From NCBI RefSeq assembly GCF_009829075.1, contig NZ_WUQZ01000010.1, positions 39,329 through 103,328 of the forward strand: a stretch of 64,000 nt of DNA, given 5' to 3'. Positions 29,722-38,871 of this stretch are shown piece after piece. The DNA comes from Sphingobacterium composti (lineage in GTDB: Bacteria; Bacteroidota; Bacteroidia; Sphingobacteriales; Sphingobacteriaceae). The notes beneath the pieces are model-generated. The model searched no databases, was not told the origin of the DNA, and saw nothing but the letters and a program-made list of their open reading frames with translations. A program made the position numbers and the translations under genes. How positions within the stretch are numbered: the first letter of the stretch is position 1; every line of letters starts with the position of its first letter.

Positions 29722-29936
29722 GCCGACTTCCCAAAAGTATATTTGAAAGACAATATGTGGTTCAAACCACTTGTAAGATTGCATAAGGAGTAGTATATTT
29801 AGAGTGCGAACAATAAAATATGATATCGATTATTAAATCTTACTATGTATATCTATATCTAGTACAGAAGTCGGCTACAGTATTCATAAGGTAAATAGGC
29901 GTATTCCATAAATCAGAATAGGCGCCCTTTTTCTTT
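29722..29936 (+). ncRNA. Candidate small RNA with closing stem and terminator
   Basis: A perfect 9-bp closing stem (GCCGACTTC / GAAGTCGGC) encloses about 136 bases, including a perfect internal hairpin (GTGGTT-ca-AACCAC). It is followed after 22 bases by a stem GGCG-TATTC / GAATA-gg-CGCC with a T-rich tail, which looks like a plus-strand intrinsic terminator. No reading frame of note lies inside. No promoter match was found upstream, so transcription is an inference. Confidence 0.3.
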
Positions 29937-29962
29937 ATGCGCTGTATATTTTAAATCATCAA

Positions 29963-30067
29963 CTATTCTGGTGATCGTTTGATGTTCTTATAGATAAGAT
30001 TTAAGGATATCCGTTGTTGATCCTGGATCAACATTTGGGACTTGGAGGTAGTTGGTTTCGTTCTCAT
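29963..30067 (-). CDS. Possible 34-residue basic peptide
   Basis: An ATG-started frame of 34 residues (MRTKPTTSKSQML..., ending NLIYKNIKRSPE) with protein-like, lysine-rich composition but no recognised family. It could be the N-terminal stub of a lost gene or a chance frame. A perfect palindrome (TGTTGATCC-t-GGATCAACA) lies within it, which argues equally for a non-coding role. Confidence 0.2.
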   Translation of the reverse strand: MRTKPTTSKSQMLIQDQQRISLNLIYKNIKRSPE

Positions 30068-30178
30068 AGTTTGTTTATAAATGTTTTATGATAACGATGA
30101 CACTCAAAGAGCAAATGACTAAGGCTGTATTGGTAGGTAAAAAACCAATAGAGCGAATCCCAATGCTTCGTTAGTGGT

Positions 30179-30317
30179 GCCGCTAAGTACCTCCATGACC
30201 AAAATCATGTATCCCCGAAGACTTACATGGGAGTCGCCCTATTAGACAGTATCACGAAGATATAAAAATCTAATAGAAATGGCGAACCCACGATCGACTC
30301 ATCGGGAAATTAGCGGC
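30179..30317 (+). ncRNA. Candidate structured RNA upstream of the XRE regulator
   Basis: A perfect 8-bp outer stem (GCCGCTAA / TTAGCGGC) closes a 139-base segment that itself holds two further helices: CTCCATG pairing with CATGGGAG (one bulge), and TCGCC-CTATTAGA pairing with TCTAATAG-aaat-GGCGA. Together this suggests a multibranch fold. The segment is more GC-rich than its flanks. It ends 9 bases before the first possible ATG of the XRE gene and could be its leader or an independent RNA. No known RNA class was recognised. Confidence 0.35.
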
Positions 30318-30439
30318 TTCCTAATATGAGTGACATCGTAAAAGTAGAATATTTAAACCCTACTCTATTAATCGCTTATGTAACTGATTCAAAGATAATA
30401 ATACTTTTTGTATTTGGCAATAAAACCAAATTTAATTTT

Positions 30440-30676
30440 ATGGTAGATAAAGATTTTTTTGATGATTATAAATTAATTGGAGAAAACATTCGTAAGAGAA
30501 GAAAAAAAATGGGTTTAACCCAAGCAAAATTAGCTGATAAAATTAATGGTAAAATTGACCATGCCAAAATCAGCGATATCGAAGGCGCAAAAGAAGATTT
30601 TCAATTCGTAACTCTTTTGAAAATATGTAAAGGGCTAGAATTAACTTTAGAAGAATTAATTCTTTATAAGGAATAA
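30440..30676 (+). CDS. XRE-family helix-turn-helix protein
   Basis: A small DNA-binding protein of 78 residues from the ATG at 30440. The helix-turn-helix reads IGENIRKRRKKMGLTQAKLADKI, and the following KISDIEGAKEDFQFVTLLKICKGLELTLEELI completes the Cro/CI fold. An upstream in-frame ATG at 30326 would add 38 hydrophobic residues of unclear sense, so the shorter form is preferred. It stands at the left border of the defence island, convergent with hipA, and may be a solitary regulator left from a mobile element. Confidence 0.7.
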   Translation: MVDKDFFDDYKLIGENIRKRRKKMGLTQAKLADKINGKIDHAKISDIEGAKEDFQFVTLLKICKGLELTLEELILYKE

Positions 30677-30886
30677 GAAATTAATTATAATCAATAATTA
30701 ATTAAGTGTTTGTTAATGAATTTGCTTAAAATTTTAAAAAGAAAAAAAAATTGACTTTGGCAAAATTTAATAATTCGATACAAAAAATATTTAAAACTGA
30801 TTATCAGATATTTATTTAAAAATAAATACAAATAAAATTCAATTTTGTAACATTTTATTATCGGAGAAGTCGTCTGATCATCATAT

Positions 30887-32143
30887 CTAATATTCAATTC
30901 GGAATGCTGACTTCATCAACTCTAGTTCAGATCTCGATATACCTATTTCTTTTGCAACAATTTCCCATTTTTTTACAGATGCTAACACTTCATCTATAAT
31001 AGTATTCATTTGCTGTTCATTCAATCTAAAATACTCTCCTACACTCTTTGCCAAATCAAAATCCAAATCATTATTATCCATATCGATATTTAAGGCAAGA
31101 CCATCTTTATCTATTGATGGATTAATATCATAAGCTGGAGATAATTGCCAACCTTGATCACTTAATAGAAAGCCATGATTACGAAGATGATCATCTGTAT
31201 TAGATACTGCTATATTAAATATTATTCTTCTCCACAATTGAGCTAAGTTCAAATCCACATTACAACCATAATCCTGTATAAACTCTACAATATCTAAATA
31301 ACTAGCTGGATTATCTTTAATTGTTTCTTCGCTATTTCCAGTCATAGTCATCGCTGATGAAAAGTGAATTCGACCTGCTCCTATTCTATCAAAACGTTTA
31401 GTGAAAAAAGTATGATAAGAATCACTTATTTTCTCTAAACGACATTCTGCCATTTGAATTCCTGAATCGATGGCTAATTTATAAACCAGAAACTCCCAAG
31501 CTGCCTTATCAATTGTATCATGTTTTGAAGGAAACTTAGCAATCCAAATATTTCCATCCTCATCTAGCAGATTTGCCTTTGGTCTAGCTCCTCCAAGTGA
31601 TGATCCTGGGGCAATTAATAGTTTTAGCCATTTATTAATAGCTTCATTCTCTGTATCATTTTCATAATGCACAACAGCCTGTTGTAACTCTCGTATAGTT
31701 GACCAAGGTGGAGTAGATTTTTCGGTATCATTATCTAAAAAATCAGCATTTGGATCTAATTTAAAACGAAAAGCGCCCATACGTGTTTCATCATAGACGC
31801 CTAATAAAAAATCTATATCATACAATGTTCTTGCTTTAGAACCATTAATCTTAGCTAATTGAGCTTCTCGGCGCTTCATTAGTGTTCTTCCCCATGTATC
31901 AGGCATACTATCTAAAAAAACACCGAAATTTTCTTTATCATTTGGAAATTGTTGTCCCGAGTAGAATTGAATATCAGGATCAATTAGACGCTGAGCACCT
32001 GTCTTTAACCATTGTTTATCATATTCAAAGCTAAATGCTTTACGGCCTTTTGCTTGATGAGCAGACAAAACACCAATTAAAGTTGGTGCTGATAAACCAA
32101 TCCAATCTGCATAAACATAGATATCTGTTTTATTATTAGCCAT
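30887..32143 (-). CDS. hipA: HipA-family serine/threonine kinase toxin
   Basis: A 418-residue HipA-like kinase. The N-terminal subdomain (YADWIGLSAPTLIGVLSAHQ) is followed by the ATP-binding core with APGSSLGGARPKA (about 178-190), the catalytic loop SNTDDHLRNHGFL (about 314-326) and the metal-binding AYDINP (about 337-342, in place of DFG). HipA kinases phosphorylate translation factors such as glutamyl-tRNA synthetase and cause dormancy. The gene starts one base after the upstream XRE antitoxin gene, the classic hipBA layout. All key residues are present, so it should be active. Confidence 0.9.
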   Translation of the reverse strand: MANNKTDIYVYADWIGLSAPTLIGVLSAHQAKGRKAFSFEYDKQWLKTGAQRLIDPDIQFYSGQQFPNDKENFGVFLDSMPDTWGRTLMKRREAQLAKINGSKARTLYDIDFLLGVYDETRMGAFRFKLDPNADFLDNDTEKSTPPWSTIRELQQAVVHYENDTENEAINKWLKLLIAPGSSLGGARPKANLLDEDGNIWIAKFPSKHDTIDKAAWEFLVYKLAIDSGIQMAECRLEKISDSYHTFFTKRFDRIGAGRIHFSSAMTMTGNSEETIKDNPASYLDIVEFIQDYGCNVDLNLAQLWRRIIFNIAVSNTDDHLRNHGFLLSDQGWQLSPAYDINPSIDKDGLALNIDMDNNDLDFDLAKSVGEYFRLNEQQMNTIIDEVLASVKKWEIVAKEIGISRSELELMKSAFRIEY

Positions 32144-32144
32144 A

Positions 32145-32426
32145 TTACAATAAATCTAAATCCTGAAGTTTACGGCCAAAAGCATCATCAGCTGCTAATT
32201 TCAGAAAATCATCTTGTAATCCTAGCACACGTAAAACATTAAAATATGCACCCATTGCAACACTAGGATCTCCTTTTTCAATTAAATATAAAGTTGAACG
32301 AACAACGCCAGCACGCTCTGCTACTTGTACGGTAGTAAGCTTACGTCTTTTACGAGCGAGCTTAATATTCTCTCCCATTTGCTCGAGTACATTTCTAAAT
32401 TTTGGTAATACGACTTGCTTCTTCAT
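32145..32426 (-). CDS. hipB: HipB-like XRE antitoxin
   Basis: A 93-residue antitoxin with a Cro/CI helix-turn-helix (MGENIKLARKRRKLTTVQVAERAGV then RSTLYLIEKGDPSVAMGAYF). It should bind and neutralise the HipA kinase encoded directly downstream and repress the shared promoter. The double palindrome immediately upstream is its probable operator. Its C-terminal tail (FGRKLQDLDLL) may insert into the kinase, as in other HipB proteins. Confidence 0.88.
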   Translation of the reverse strand: MKKQVVLPKFRNVLEQMGENIKLARKRRKLTTVQVAERAGVVRSTLYLIEKGDPSVAMGAYFNVLRVLGLQDDFLKLAADDAFGRKLQDLDLL

Positions 32427-32433
32427 TCCACAA

Positions 32434-32482
32434 TGATTGTTATTTCAATCAAATATATCATTTTTGATTGAAATAACAATCA
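32434..32482. promoter_or_regulatory. Double palindromic operator of hipBA
   Basis: A perfect inverted repeat with 20-bp arms and a 9-base centre begins 8 bases upstream of the hipB start. Each arm is itself a palindromic site (TGATTG-N6-CAATCA), so two antitoxin dimers can bind side by side, as HipB does at its operators. The site lies between the mcrC stop and hipB and overlaps the likely promoter, consistent with autorepression. Confidence 0.8.
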
Positions 32483-32491
32483 AAAATATAT

Positions 32492-33721
32492 TTAAAGAAT
32501 AGATTTAATAACACTCTCCACTATCTTGCTCTTCCAAACAACAAAGTCTTTGACGGCTGGAATCTGTAGTATATGGCAATGTTTTTCATCAAAATCGCTT
32601 TGATCTTTTAAATAATATTGCCCCTTTAATATATCACCTTCCCCAGGATAAAGCAACACCACTTTATTCGCTTCAAAATATTCGTGGTAAACAAACATTT
32701 GACGCAAATCATCTGGTGATGGACTTTTACCATTTAAGTTTTTCCATTTGGTATCCATTACTACAGTGGAATCTTTGCTGTAAATGACAATATCTGGTCG
32801 CATGGTCGAACTCAAAGATTCCGCTTTCCAAAAACGCCTGGTCACTTGACCAGACACTTTATAATCACGCAAAGATTTTCTTAATAAGCCCAGCACGAAT
32901 TGCTCCCATAAGGCGTTCATATCAAACATTAAAGCTAAAATATGCCTACGTCCCCTGGTGATATCAGGATGATAATTTAACAAGATCAACTCCGCAATAT
33001 CCATTATACCCTTATAAACCTGCGATTTACGATCGTATCTAAGGCAATCAAATGTCTTACGATTCACTTTGATCTTCTCTTGTTCTGGAAAATTCAGCAG
33101 TAAATTGCCAATTCGTGAAGCCAATAGCACGTTCTTGTTCAGTTTCTGAACCAGTAATAAAGCCGCATAGATAATTTGATGTAACTGATGCTGTACCGTA
33201 TAAACAGTACTTTCTATTAAAAATCGTTCTTTATGAATCAGATTATACTGCAGCTGTTTCGAAAAAAGCAATTTACCTTTCAAAGCTTTCGCTTGCTGCT
33301 CTTGTCGAATATATTTCTTGATTAGACCTTGATGTAGCAAGGACACTAATTCCTTCACAAAAAGCTCAAAATATAGATCTAATACAGAATTATGCTTCAG
33401 CTTCAAATCAGACGATCCAGAATTTTGAACCGAAAATCCCCATACTGAACGAATCATATTAATCAAGATATTTTGCCAAACAACGGCATTTCTCGATTTA
33501 TCAGCCTTAGGAAGCACCTCTATAATACTATTTCCAACCTGCAGTACACCTACATATTCACAAAACTGAACACCATTTCTAATAAGTTTAAAGAATGGCG
33601 TATAATCCCCGTGATAAGCCTCTAATACCGCATACAACTTTCGCTCCTCCTCGATATGTATATCAAAAAGGAGCTTTTCGTGTTCAAAGCAGATGATATG
33701 TTTTAAATCCTCAATCGGCAT
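32492..33721 (-). CDS. mcrC: McrC-type 5-methylcytosine restriction nuclease subunit
   Basis: A 409-residue McrC family protein. The N-terminal region (FFKLIRNGVQFCEYVGVLQVGN) is the part that engages the McrB ring. The C-terminal PD-(D/E)XK nuclease shows MRPDIVIYSKDSTVVMDTKWKNL. With McrB it forms the type IV complex that cleaves DNA carrying modified cytosine. The start overlaps the mcrB stop by one base. It is the last gene of the long defence transcription unit, directly before the hipBA operator. Confidence 0.9.
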   Translation of the reverse strand: MPIEDLKHIICFEHEKLLFDIHIEEERKLYAVLEAYHGDYTPFFKLIRNGVQFCEYVGVLQVGNSIIEVLPKADKSRNAVVWQNILINMIRSVWGFSVQNSGSSDLKLKHNSVLDLYFELFVKELVSLLHQGLIKKYIRQEQQAKALKGKLLFSKQLQYNLIHKERFLIESTVYTVQHQLHQIIYAALLLVQKLNKNVLLASRIGNLLLNFPEQEKIKVNRKTFDCLRYDRKSQVYKGIMDIAELILLNYHPDITRGRRHILALMFDMNALWEQFVLGLLRKSLRDYKVSGQVTRRFWKAESLSSTMRPDIVIYSKDSTVVMDTKWKNLNGKSPSPDDLRQMFVYHEYFEANKVVLLYPGEGDILKGQYYLKDQSDFDEKHCHILQIPAVKDFVVWKSKIVESVIKSIL

Positions 33722-36225
33722 TAATTCATCAATAAATCAAGTGCAGTCTTAAACGCCTCTTCATCATCTTCATATTTGCGATAATCAATGATTTGATAAA
33801 TCATTCGACTCGCTAAATCATCTCTATAATCATAATCAAAAGGAGCAAAAATATCATCACTTGCATCTATACGTTGTACAAAACCTGAACCCAATACCAA
33901 ACCTATTTTACCGTAATCACCAAAAAAATATTCTTGTAGTAATGGAATAATATTTTTATAAAAGGAATCAATAATAGTCTCCTCATTCTTACCTATAAAA
34001 TAAGCATGTCCTATACAGTGATCGCGATCTATCAATTTCTCTATGCGTAGATTGATACGCTTTAAAATAGCAGAAGCTTTATAGCCGTACATCTCGTAGT
34101 CCAACTCCTCCAAATCAGGATTAGGCAACATCTCTTCAAAAACAAAACGTCTACGCAAAGCTGTATCCAAAGCTTCAACAGAGCGATCCGCTGTATTCAT
34201 CGTACCAATGATATACAAGTTAGATGGTACAGAAAATTTTTCTTTACTATAAGGCAGGATTACCTCAAGAGCTTCTTCAGCACCAGCGCGTTTAGACTCT
34301 TCTATTAAAGTAATTAGTTCACCAAAAATTGCAGATACATTACCTCTGTTGATTTCGTCGATTATTAATACATAATTTTTATTGTCTTCAACAATGTGCT
34401 GATCAAAATTATTATTATCTTCTATCTTGGTATTGATAAAATTTAAAACTGACCAATAAGCAGTTGAATTTGAGCCACCGATTATTGCTCTAAATTCCTT
34501 ATCAATATTTTTTACAACACTCAAGTCACTATATACTTCTTGTAGTCGCTTTGCTCGAGAATATGAAACGATATATTCTTTAGAATTATGTGAATAAGCT
34601 GGTTTAAGGATTAAATTACCCTTTGCTGAAATTCCAATAACATTTAAACCTAAATTCTTTGTTTGTATTGGTAAAAACATCTTTTCTCCTTTTTCAATAC
34701 TATTGTTGGTTAATTCTACCAACTCATTCCAAGCATCATCGAAGGCATACGTATAATCTTTATCATCAATAAGTTTTATTTCGCGAGAGCGATTCACAAT
34801 TTCTTTAAAAATCCCATTTTTCACCTCATACACAACTTGCTTATTCCCATCTTCATCCTCCTCTACCAAGGGTTTAATTCCTTCAACAAAATCCTCATAA
34901 CTCATGGATTGATGAAATGTCGTAAAAACAATCTGCCCTGATTCAACTAGTCGATGATATTCCGCCTTGATAATCGTACGATCCTGACTCAAATCAAAAA
35001 ATGGATTTGCTATAGTTACAGCTTTATTTATTGTATTGTAGGTCTTACCTGTCCCTGGAGGACCATATAAGATTTGATTTGGTGAGTTAGACATATTAGC
35101 TTCGTTATTGTTTTGTTGTTCTTTAAATTCAATCTTACCATCAAACACAGATTCACGAAAATTTTTATCGAACACCATTTTTTCAAAATCTAGCTTATTA
35201 TAGCGTAAAAACCCTGACAAAGATGTAACTGCTAATGTCTCCTCAATTGGTAAAATGGTTAAATCTGAAATATCTTTTCTTGAAAAATCTTGACTGTAAT
35301 TTAAATAGGCTTCTTTACCGCCCTCAAATTTCTCTGATGATACTTCATTTGGCTTTTTAGATATATAACGCAAATAATTTTTCTTATTATTTATACACCA
35401 AACATAACGTTGACCAACTCCAAAAATCAAACGACCTTTTCTATAATTATAATATACGCGTTGATCATCCTGCTTGAGGTCAACCTTATCTATAATCTTA
35501 TCCAAAACCGAAAAGTAGTACTTAGATTGTTCCAAGTTAAGATGAACAATATCATTCAACTCCCTTGAAACAATCGGATTCAACAAATCACCATCTCCAC
35601 TTTTAATTGGTTGATTTACATTCAAATGTTTTTCAATTCTTTTATATGTTTTATCAAGATTGATATTAAAATCAACATTACTTATTTGATCTGCTTGAAA
35701 ATCAGGGTACTTATTTTTCAATATACCAATATGCTCATTAACTAATGCAATAAAATCATACATCTGGCTTTCAATATCATTAATCATAAAGCTTAAAATG
35801 CCATATGATGGTTCTATCGGTTTAACCTGAAAATTATACATCTTAGCATTCGGATTAAAAGGTCTTTTTAAACCAAATTTCTTTTCAATTGGGTCTTTTA
35901 GGCTTTGGATTAACTCTAAAGCATATTGATTTTGAGGATTATTAGGTTGCTTAGTTTGATTACATTCAAAGAAATAAACAAATTCTCTTTTGTTACTTGT
36001 ATATTGAAAAATCAATTGAATAAGATCTCCTGAAGAACCTGGGAAAGAAACAGGAATATTCCAAAAAGTAGTACCAAAATAGTTTGAAGCTTCTTTTCCT
36101 ATAAAATAATCTGTTTCAGCGCCCTTAGTTGCAACTCTTCGAAGTCCAAAAGTGAATCCAGAACTTTTGTTTTTTTCAATTAACCAATCAAAAATTTCTC
36201 TTTCGTAATCTTTATATTTCAACAT
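33721..36225 (-). CDS. mcrB: McrB-type AAA+ GTPase of a type IV restriction system
   Basis: An 834-residue motor subunit. The C-terminal half is the McrB AAA+ domain: Walker A LYGPPGTGKTYNT (about 387), the FTTFHQSMSYEDFVEGI motif, Walker B VLIIDEINRGN (about 619) and the arginine-finger region TADRSVEALDTALRRRF. The first 370 residues form one or two DNA-recognition domains that I do not recognise; they set which modified DNA is targeted. It starts 3 bases after the AbiH stop, within a continuous unit of seven defence genes. Confidence 0.9.
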   Translation of the reverse strand: MLKYKDYEREIFDWLIEKNKSSGFTFGLRRVATKGAETDYFIGKEASNYFGTTFWNIPVSFPGSSGDLIQLIFQYTSNKREFVYFFECNQTKQPNNPQNQYALELIQSLKDPIEKKFGLKRPFNPNAKMYNFQVKPIEPSYGILSFMINDIESQMYDFIALVNEHIGILKNKYPDFQADQISNVDFNINLDKTYKRIEKHLNVNQPIKSGDGDLLNPIVSRELNDIVHLNLEQSKYYFSVLDKIIDKVDLKQDDQRVYYNYRKGRLIFGVGQRYVWCINNKKNYLRYISKKPNEVSSEKFEGGKEAYLNYSQDFSRKDISDLTILPIEETLAVTSLSGFLRYNKLDFEKMVFDKNFRESVFDGKIEFKEQQNNNEANMSNSPNQILYGPPGTGKTYNTINKAVTIANPFFDLSQDRTIIKAEYHRLVESGQIVFTTFHQSMSYEDFVEGIKPLVEEDEDGNKQVVYEVKNGIFKEIVNRSREIKLIDDKDYTYAFDDAWNELVELTNNSIEKGEKMFLPIQTKNLGLNVIGISAKGNLILKPAYSHNSKEYIVSYSRAKRLQEVYSDLSVVKNIDKEFRAIIGGSNSTAYWSVLNFINTKIEDNNNFDQHIVEDNKNYVLIIDEINRGNVSAIFGELITLIEESKRAGAEEALEVILPYSKEKFSVPSNLYIIGTMNTADRSVEALDTALRRRFVFEEMLPNPDLEELDYEMYGYKASAILKRINLRIEKLIDRDHCIGHAYFIGKNEETIIDSFYKNIIPLLQEYFFGDYGKIGLVLGSGFVQRIDASDDIFAPFDYDYRDDLASRMIYQIIDYRKYEDDEEAFKTALDLLMN

Positions 36226-36228
36226 ATT

Positions 36229-37458
36229 TTATATTTCTTTCTTCATCTGCGGAATTGCATCCACTTCATTAAAATTCACAACGAGTTTACGCATCCGTCC
36301 TTTGTCGCTAAAATGTCTACCTAAGTTGATGGTTTTATCAAAAAAGTCAGTTGTGCCATCATCTCGCTTATGATGCAGAATCTTGACAGACTTACAATTT
36401 TCGTGATCGAATATTTCTTTAAACATTGTACGGTCTGACAAACCACAAGAATGCCCTAATACAAACACTTGGAAATGATCTTCATTTAAGAATCGCATAA
36501 GATGCCTATAATTAGGAGTTTTCAAGTAATGGTAAGATTTCACATGCTCGAACAGATCATTATTGGACTGTTCTTCGAATAAAGCATAATCTTTATCGTG
36601 TTCGTCACCAAAACCAAATATAATCGGATTGTCCTTGTTATTTAATTGGCCATGGATGTGGTTAATTTCAACTTGCGTAAAATAATTACCTTTAATCTCT
36701 CTTAAATAATTATAAAATGTATTGGTGTAATTAAAATTCAAGACATAGACTTTCCGCTGGGTTTTATTATTCTCTACAGAATAATCTTTTCCTAACATTA
36801 TTCTTAGTTCATCATCGCCTATACTTGGGTCAAAATCATCTTCTTGAAACTCTTGCCCTAAAATTTTACCCAAATTAGGATTAAATATTCCATCATAATT
36901 TTCATCCTGAATAGTCAAATATTCTTCTAGTTTTTTCTTTAAGAAGTCAAAATGTTTATTTATCATTCTAATATAATCTAGATCATGAGCATTATCTTTA
37001 TCATTATATTTCTTTAATGCCTTAAAATATTCTTGCTCTATATCAACCCAACCACATTCTGTACAATTATAAATTAGGTAACCGAAAAATGTACTTTTGA
37101 TTTCTATTCTGAAATTATATATGTTATACTCATCATTTTTATTTATAGGTATGGATAAATAATTATTATCTGGTAAAATATTAAGAAAATCAATAAGGGA
37201 TCTTCTATCGTAATGTTGCCGAATAAATTCCTCATATGTAGTATTTCCAACTATTGGATCGGAAAAAATATTTAAAGCAACTTTTACGTAAGAAATGGAT
37301 GGTGGGTAAACATCAATAAACTCATCTGAATATATATGAGGATAGCCCCCTGCTCGACTTAAACAATCTGCCAAATACCAAAATATAAAATCCTTATATC
37401 TAGACTTCAATCCATGCGCTAAATCAAAGCCGTTACCTATGAGTATTAGTCTATTCAT
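36229..37458 (-). CDS. AbiH-family abortive infection protein
   Basis: A 409-residue protein with the AbiH family hallmark at the N-terminus (LILIGNGFDLAHGLKSRYKD) and the later LNFNYTNTFYNYL and HIHGQLNN segments. AbiH proteins give phage resistance in lactococci by a mechanism that is poorly known; the N-terminal motif resembles a nucleotide-binding loop. The gene overlaps the upstream putAbiC gene by 4 bases and is followed 3 bases later by mcrB, so it is translated within the restriction operon. Confidence 0.88.
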   Translation of the reverse strand: MNRLILIGNGFDLAHGLKSRYKDFIFWYLADCLSRAGGYPHIYSDEFIDVYPPSISYVKVALNIFSDPIVGNTTYEEFIRQHYDRRSLIDFLNILPDNNYLSIPINKNDEYNIYNFRIEIKSTFFGYLIYNCTECGWVDIEQEYFKALKKYNDKDNAHDLDYIRMINKHFDFLKKKLEEYLTIQDENYDGIFNPNLGKILGQEFQEDDFDPSIGDDELRIMLGKDYSVENNKTQRKVYVLNFNYTNTFYNYLREIKGNYFTQVEINHIHGQLNNKDNPIIFGFGDEHDKDYALFEEQSNNDLFEHVKSYHYLKTPNYRHLMRFLNEDHFQVFVLGHSCGLSDRTMFKEIFDHENCKSVKILHHKRDDGTTDFFDKTINLGRHFSDKGRMRKLVVNFNEVDAIPQMKKEI

Positions 37459-38822
37459 TTATTTTTTAACTTTCTATTATCTTCAATACTTAATTTACTC
37501 GCTGTTTTGTATAGCTCAAAAAGAGAATCATCATTGACGTCATCATTCTTATATAAAAATGAATACTTTATTGATAACATTTTATCATAAGGATTGAATT
37601 CAGGTAAAACTAATTCCCTCTGAATATTATGAAGCATTCTATAATCAATTAAATAGCTATTTATTTGATTCTCCCATTTACTACCATAACCAGATAAAAA
37701 ATTATAATAAAGTAGAACGAATTCATGATTTGACAGCTGACCTCTTAATAGTTTTAAATATTCACGTTTCTGTTCATATACTAAAAGATCACTTTTAACT
37801 ACAAAACCAGTAATAGAAATTAAATGTCGATAATAATGCCCAAGTCTTCTTTGATGACCTGAAAATGGTTTATAATTAAAGTACATTTTAAGGGATGGGA
37901 ACTTTTTATCTATATATTCTTTAAATAATTCTTTTTCTATAAAAGGACTTCCTTTAATATTTAAGTAATTACTTTGTTTTTTACCTCCTAAACTATGGGA
38001 TTTTCTACACCTTTTAAGTTCATTAATCAGTTCAAGTATAAAAATATTATTATAATCGTGATATATGTTATCATAGTACGCCTCTTCAAACTTATCCAAT
38101 CCATGAAAGAAAATTTCATACGCTAAATAAAAATATTTTTCATTATCAGGAAAGGAATAGTATGTTTTTTTAGAAAATATCTTATTATTTATTTCACTTT
38201 TAATATCGTAGTGAGTTATTGAGTGTTCTTTTAAATCATCAATTTTTAACTTGTAACATTTTTTTATAATTAAATAAATACATTCCAATTCCCTAATCAT
38301 TGTAACAAAAACTTTTCTTCCTTTTGTTACCTTAAATTCTTTTTTATTGTTTGAACTATCATATTCATACCCCTCAATTTCCATCTCATTCACATTCTCT
38401 TTATGCAATCGGAGCATTTCATAAAACTGATAATCAAATTGTTGCAACTTAAACTGATCCTGCACCTGTTTATTAGCTTGAAACTGCATATAAAAAGCTA
38501 AACCCGTAACTATAACAGCAGCTAATGCAATAAAAGGATTCATTATACCACCAATAGTATCTCCAACTGCACCTGTAGATGCATTAAAATCCCCATAACT
38601 AGAAGAATTTGTAAATAACACGGGTGCTGTAAATGCAAAAAAGACTAGTAAAATAGCTAAAATTAACAATAGCCCTATCCATAGATTTGGTTTATTAATA
38701 TCTATATCATCTAATTTATTATGAAAAAAAAACTTTTTACTAAACCAGCAAAATAATCCAAACGCTATCGAAATAATAACGATAGTAACAAGTGTCCATC
38801 CTAATACAACAGGAAAAATCAT
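37455..38822 (-). CDS. Putative phage abortive infection membrane protein (putAbiC-like)
   Basis: A 455-residue protein with three transmembrane helices in the first 130 residues (near 5-27, 47-70 and 92-110), then a soluble alpha-helical domain. The GDTIGGIMNPFIALAAVIVTG segment and FYEMLRLHKENVNEM following the third helix match the putative abortive-infection family pfam16872 as I remember it. Base composition is strikingly AT-rich compared with the adjacent hsdM. It sits between hsdS and abiH. A membrane effector that acts after restriction fails is a reasonable inference. Confidence 0.75.
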   Translation of the reverse strand: MIFPVVLGWTLVTIVIISIAFGLFCWFSKKFFFHNKLDDIDINKPNLWIGLLLILAILLVFFAFTAPVLFTNSSSYGDFNASTGAVGDTIGGIMNPFIALAAVIVTGLAFYMQFQANKQVQDQFKLQQFDYQFYEMLRLHKENVNEMEIEGYEYDSSNNKKEFKVTKGRKVFVTMIRELECIYLIIKKCYKLKIDDLKEHSITHYDIKSEINNKIFSKKTYYSFPDNEKYFYLAYEIFFHGLDKFEEAYYDNIYHDYNNIFILELINELKRCRKSHSLGGKKQSNYLNIKGSPFIEKELFKEYIDKKFPSLKMYFNYKPFSGHQRRLGHYYRHLISITGFVVKSDLLVYEQKREYLKLLRGQLSNHEFVLLYYNFLSGYGSKWENQINSYLIDYRMLHNIQRELVLPEFNPYDKMLSIKYSFLYKNDDVNDDSLFELYKTASKLSIEDNRKLKNK

Positions 38823-38871
38823 AAAATAAATAATCAGTTAGTCTATAAAAAACATCCAAAACTAGCAAGCG

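Larger units (their letters stand above)
29595..30439. other. Gene-free block rich in inverted repeats
   Basis: About 840 bp with no sizeable gene. Several inverted repeats are visible: GCCGACTTC at 29722 with its complement at 29867, the hairpin GTGGTTcaAACCAC at 29757-29770, a terminator-like stem at 29898-29936, a perfect palindrome around 30015-30033, TATTGGT/ACCAATA at 30128-30150, and a nested set at 30179-30317. The block separates the second SusCD locus from the defence island. A longer reading of the XRE gene from the ATG at 30326 would take up the last 114 bases. Confidence 0.5.

Noticed and set aside
30151..30175. tRNA T-arm-like sequence (GCGAATCCC)
   Set aside because: No acceptor, D or anticodon arms can be placed around it.
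30691..30897. Minus-strand open frame downstream of hipA
   Set aside because: Extremely AT-rich, rich in Phe/Tyr/Ile/Lys, overlaps the hipA end; looks like chance.
36229..38822. Retron, CBASS or Gabija effectors in the restriction operon
   Set aside because: No cyclase, reverse transcriptase, TOPRIM or UvrD-like motifs were found; the AbiH and putAbiC signatures account for these genes.
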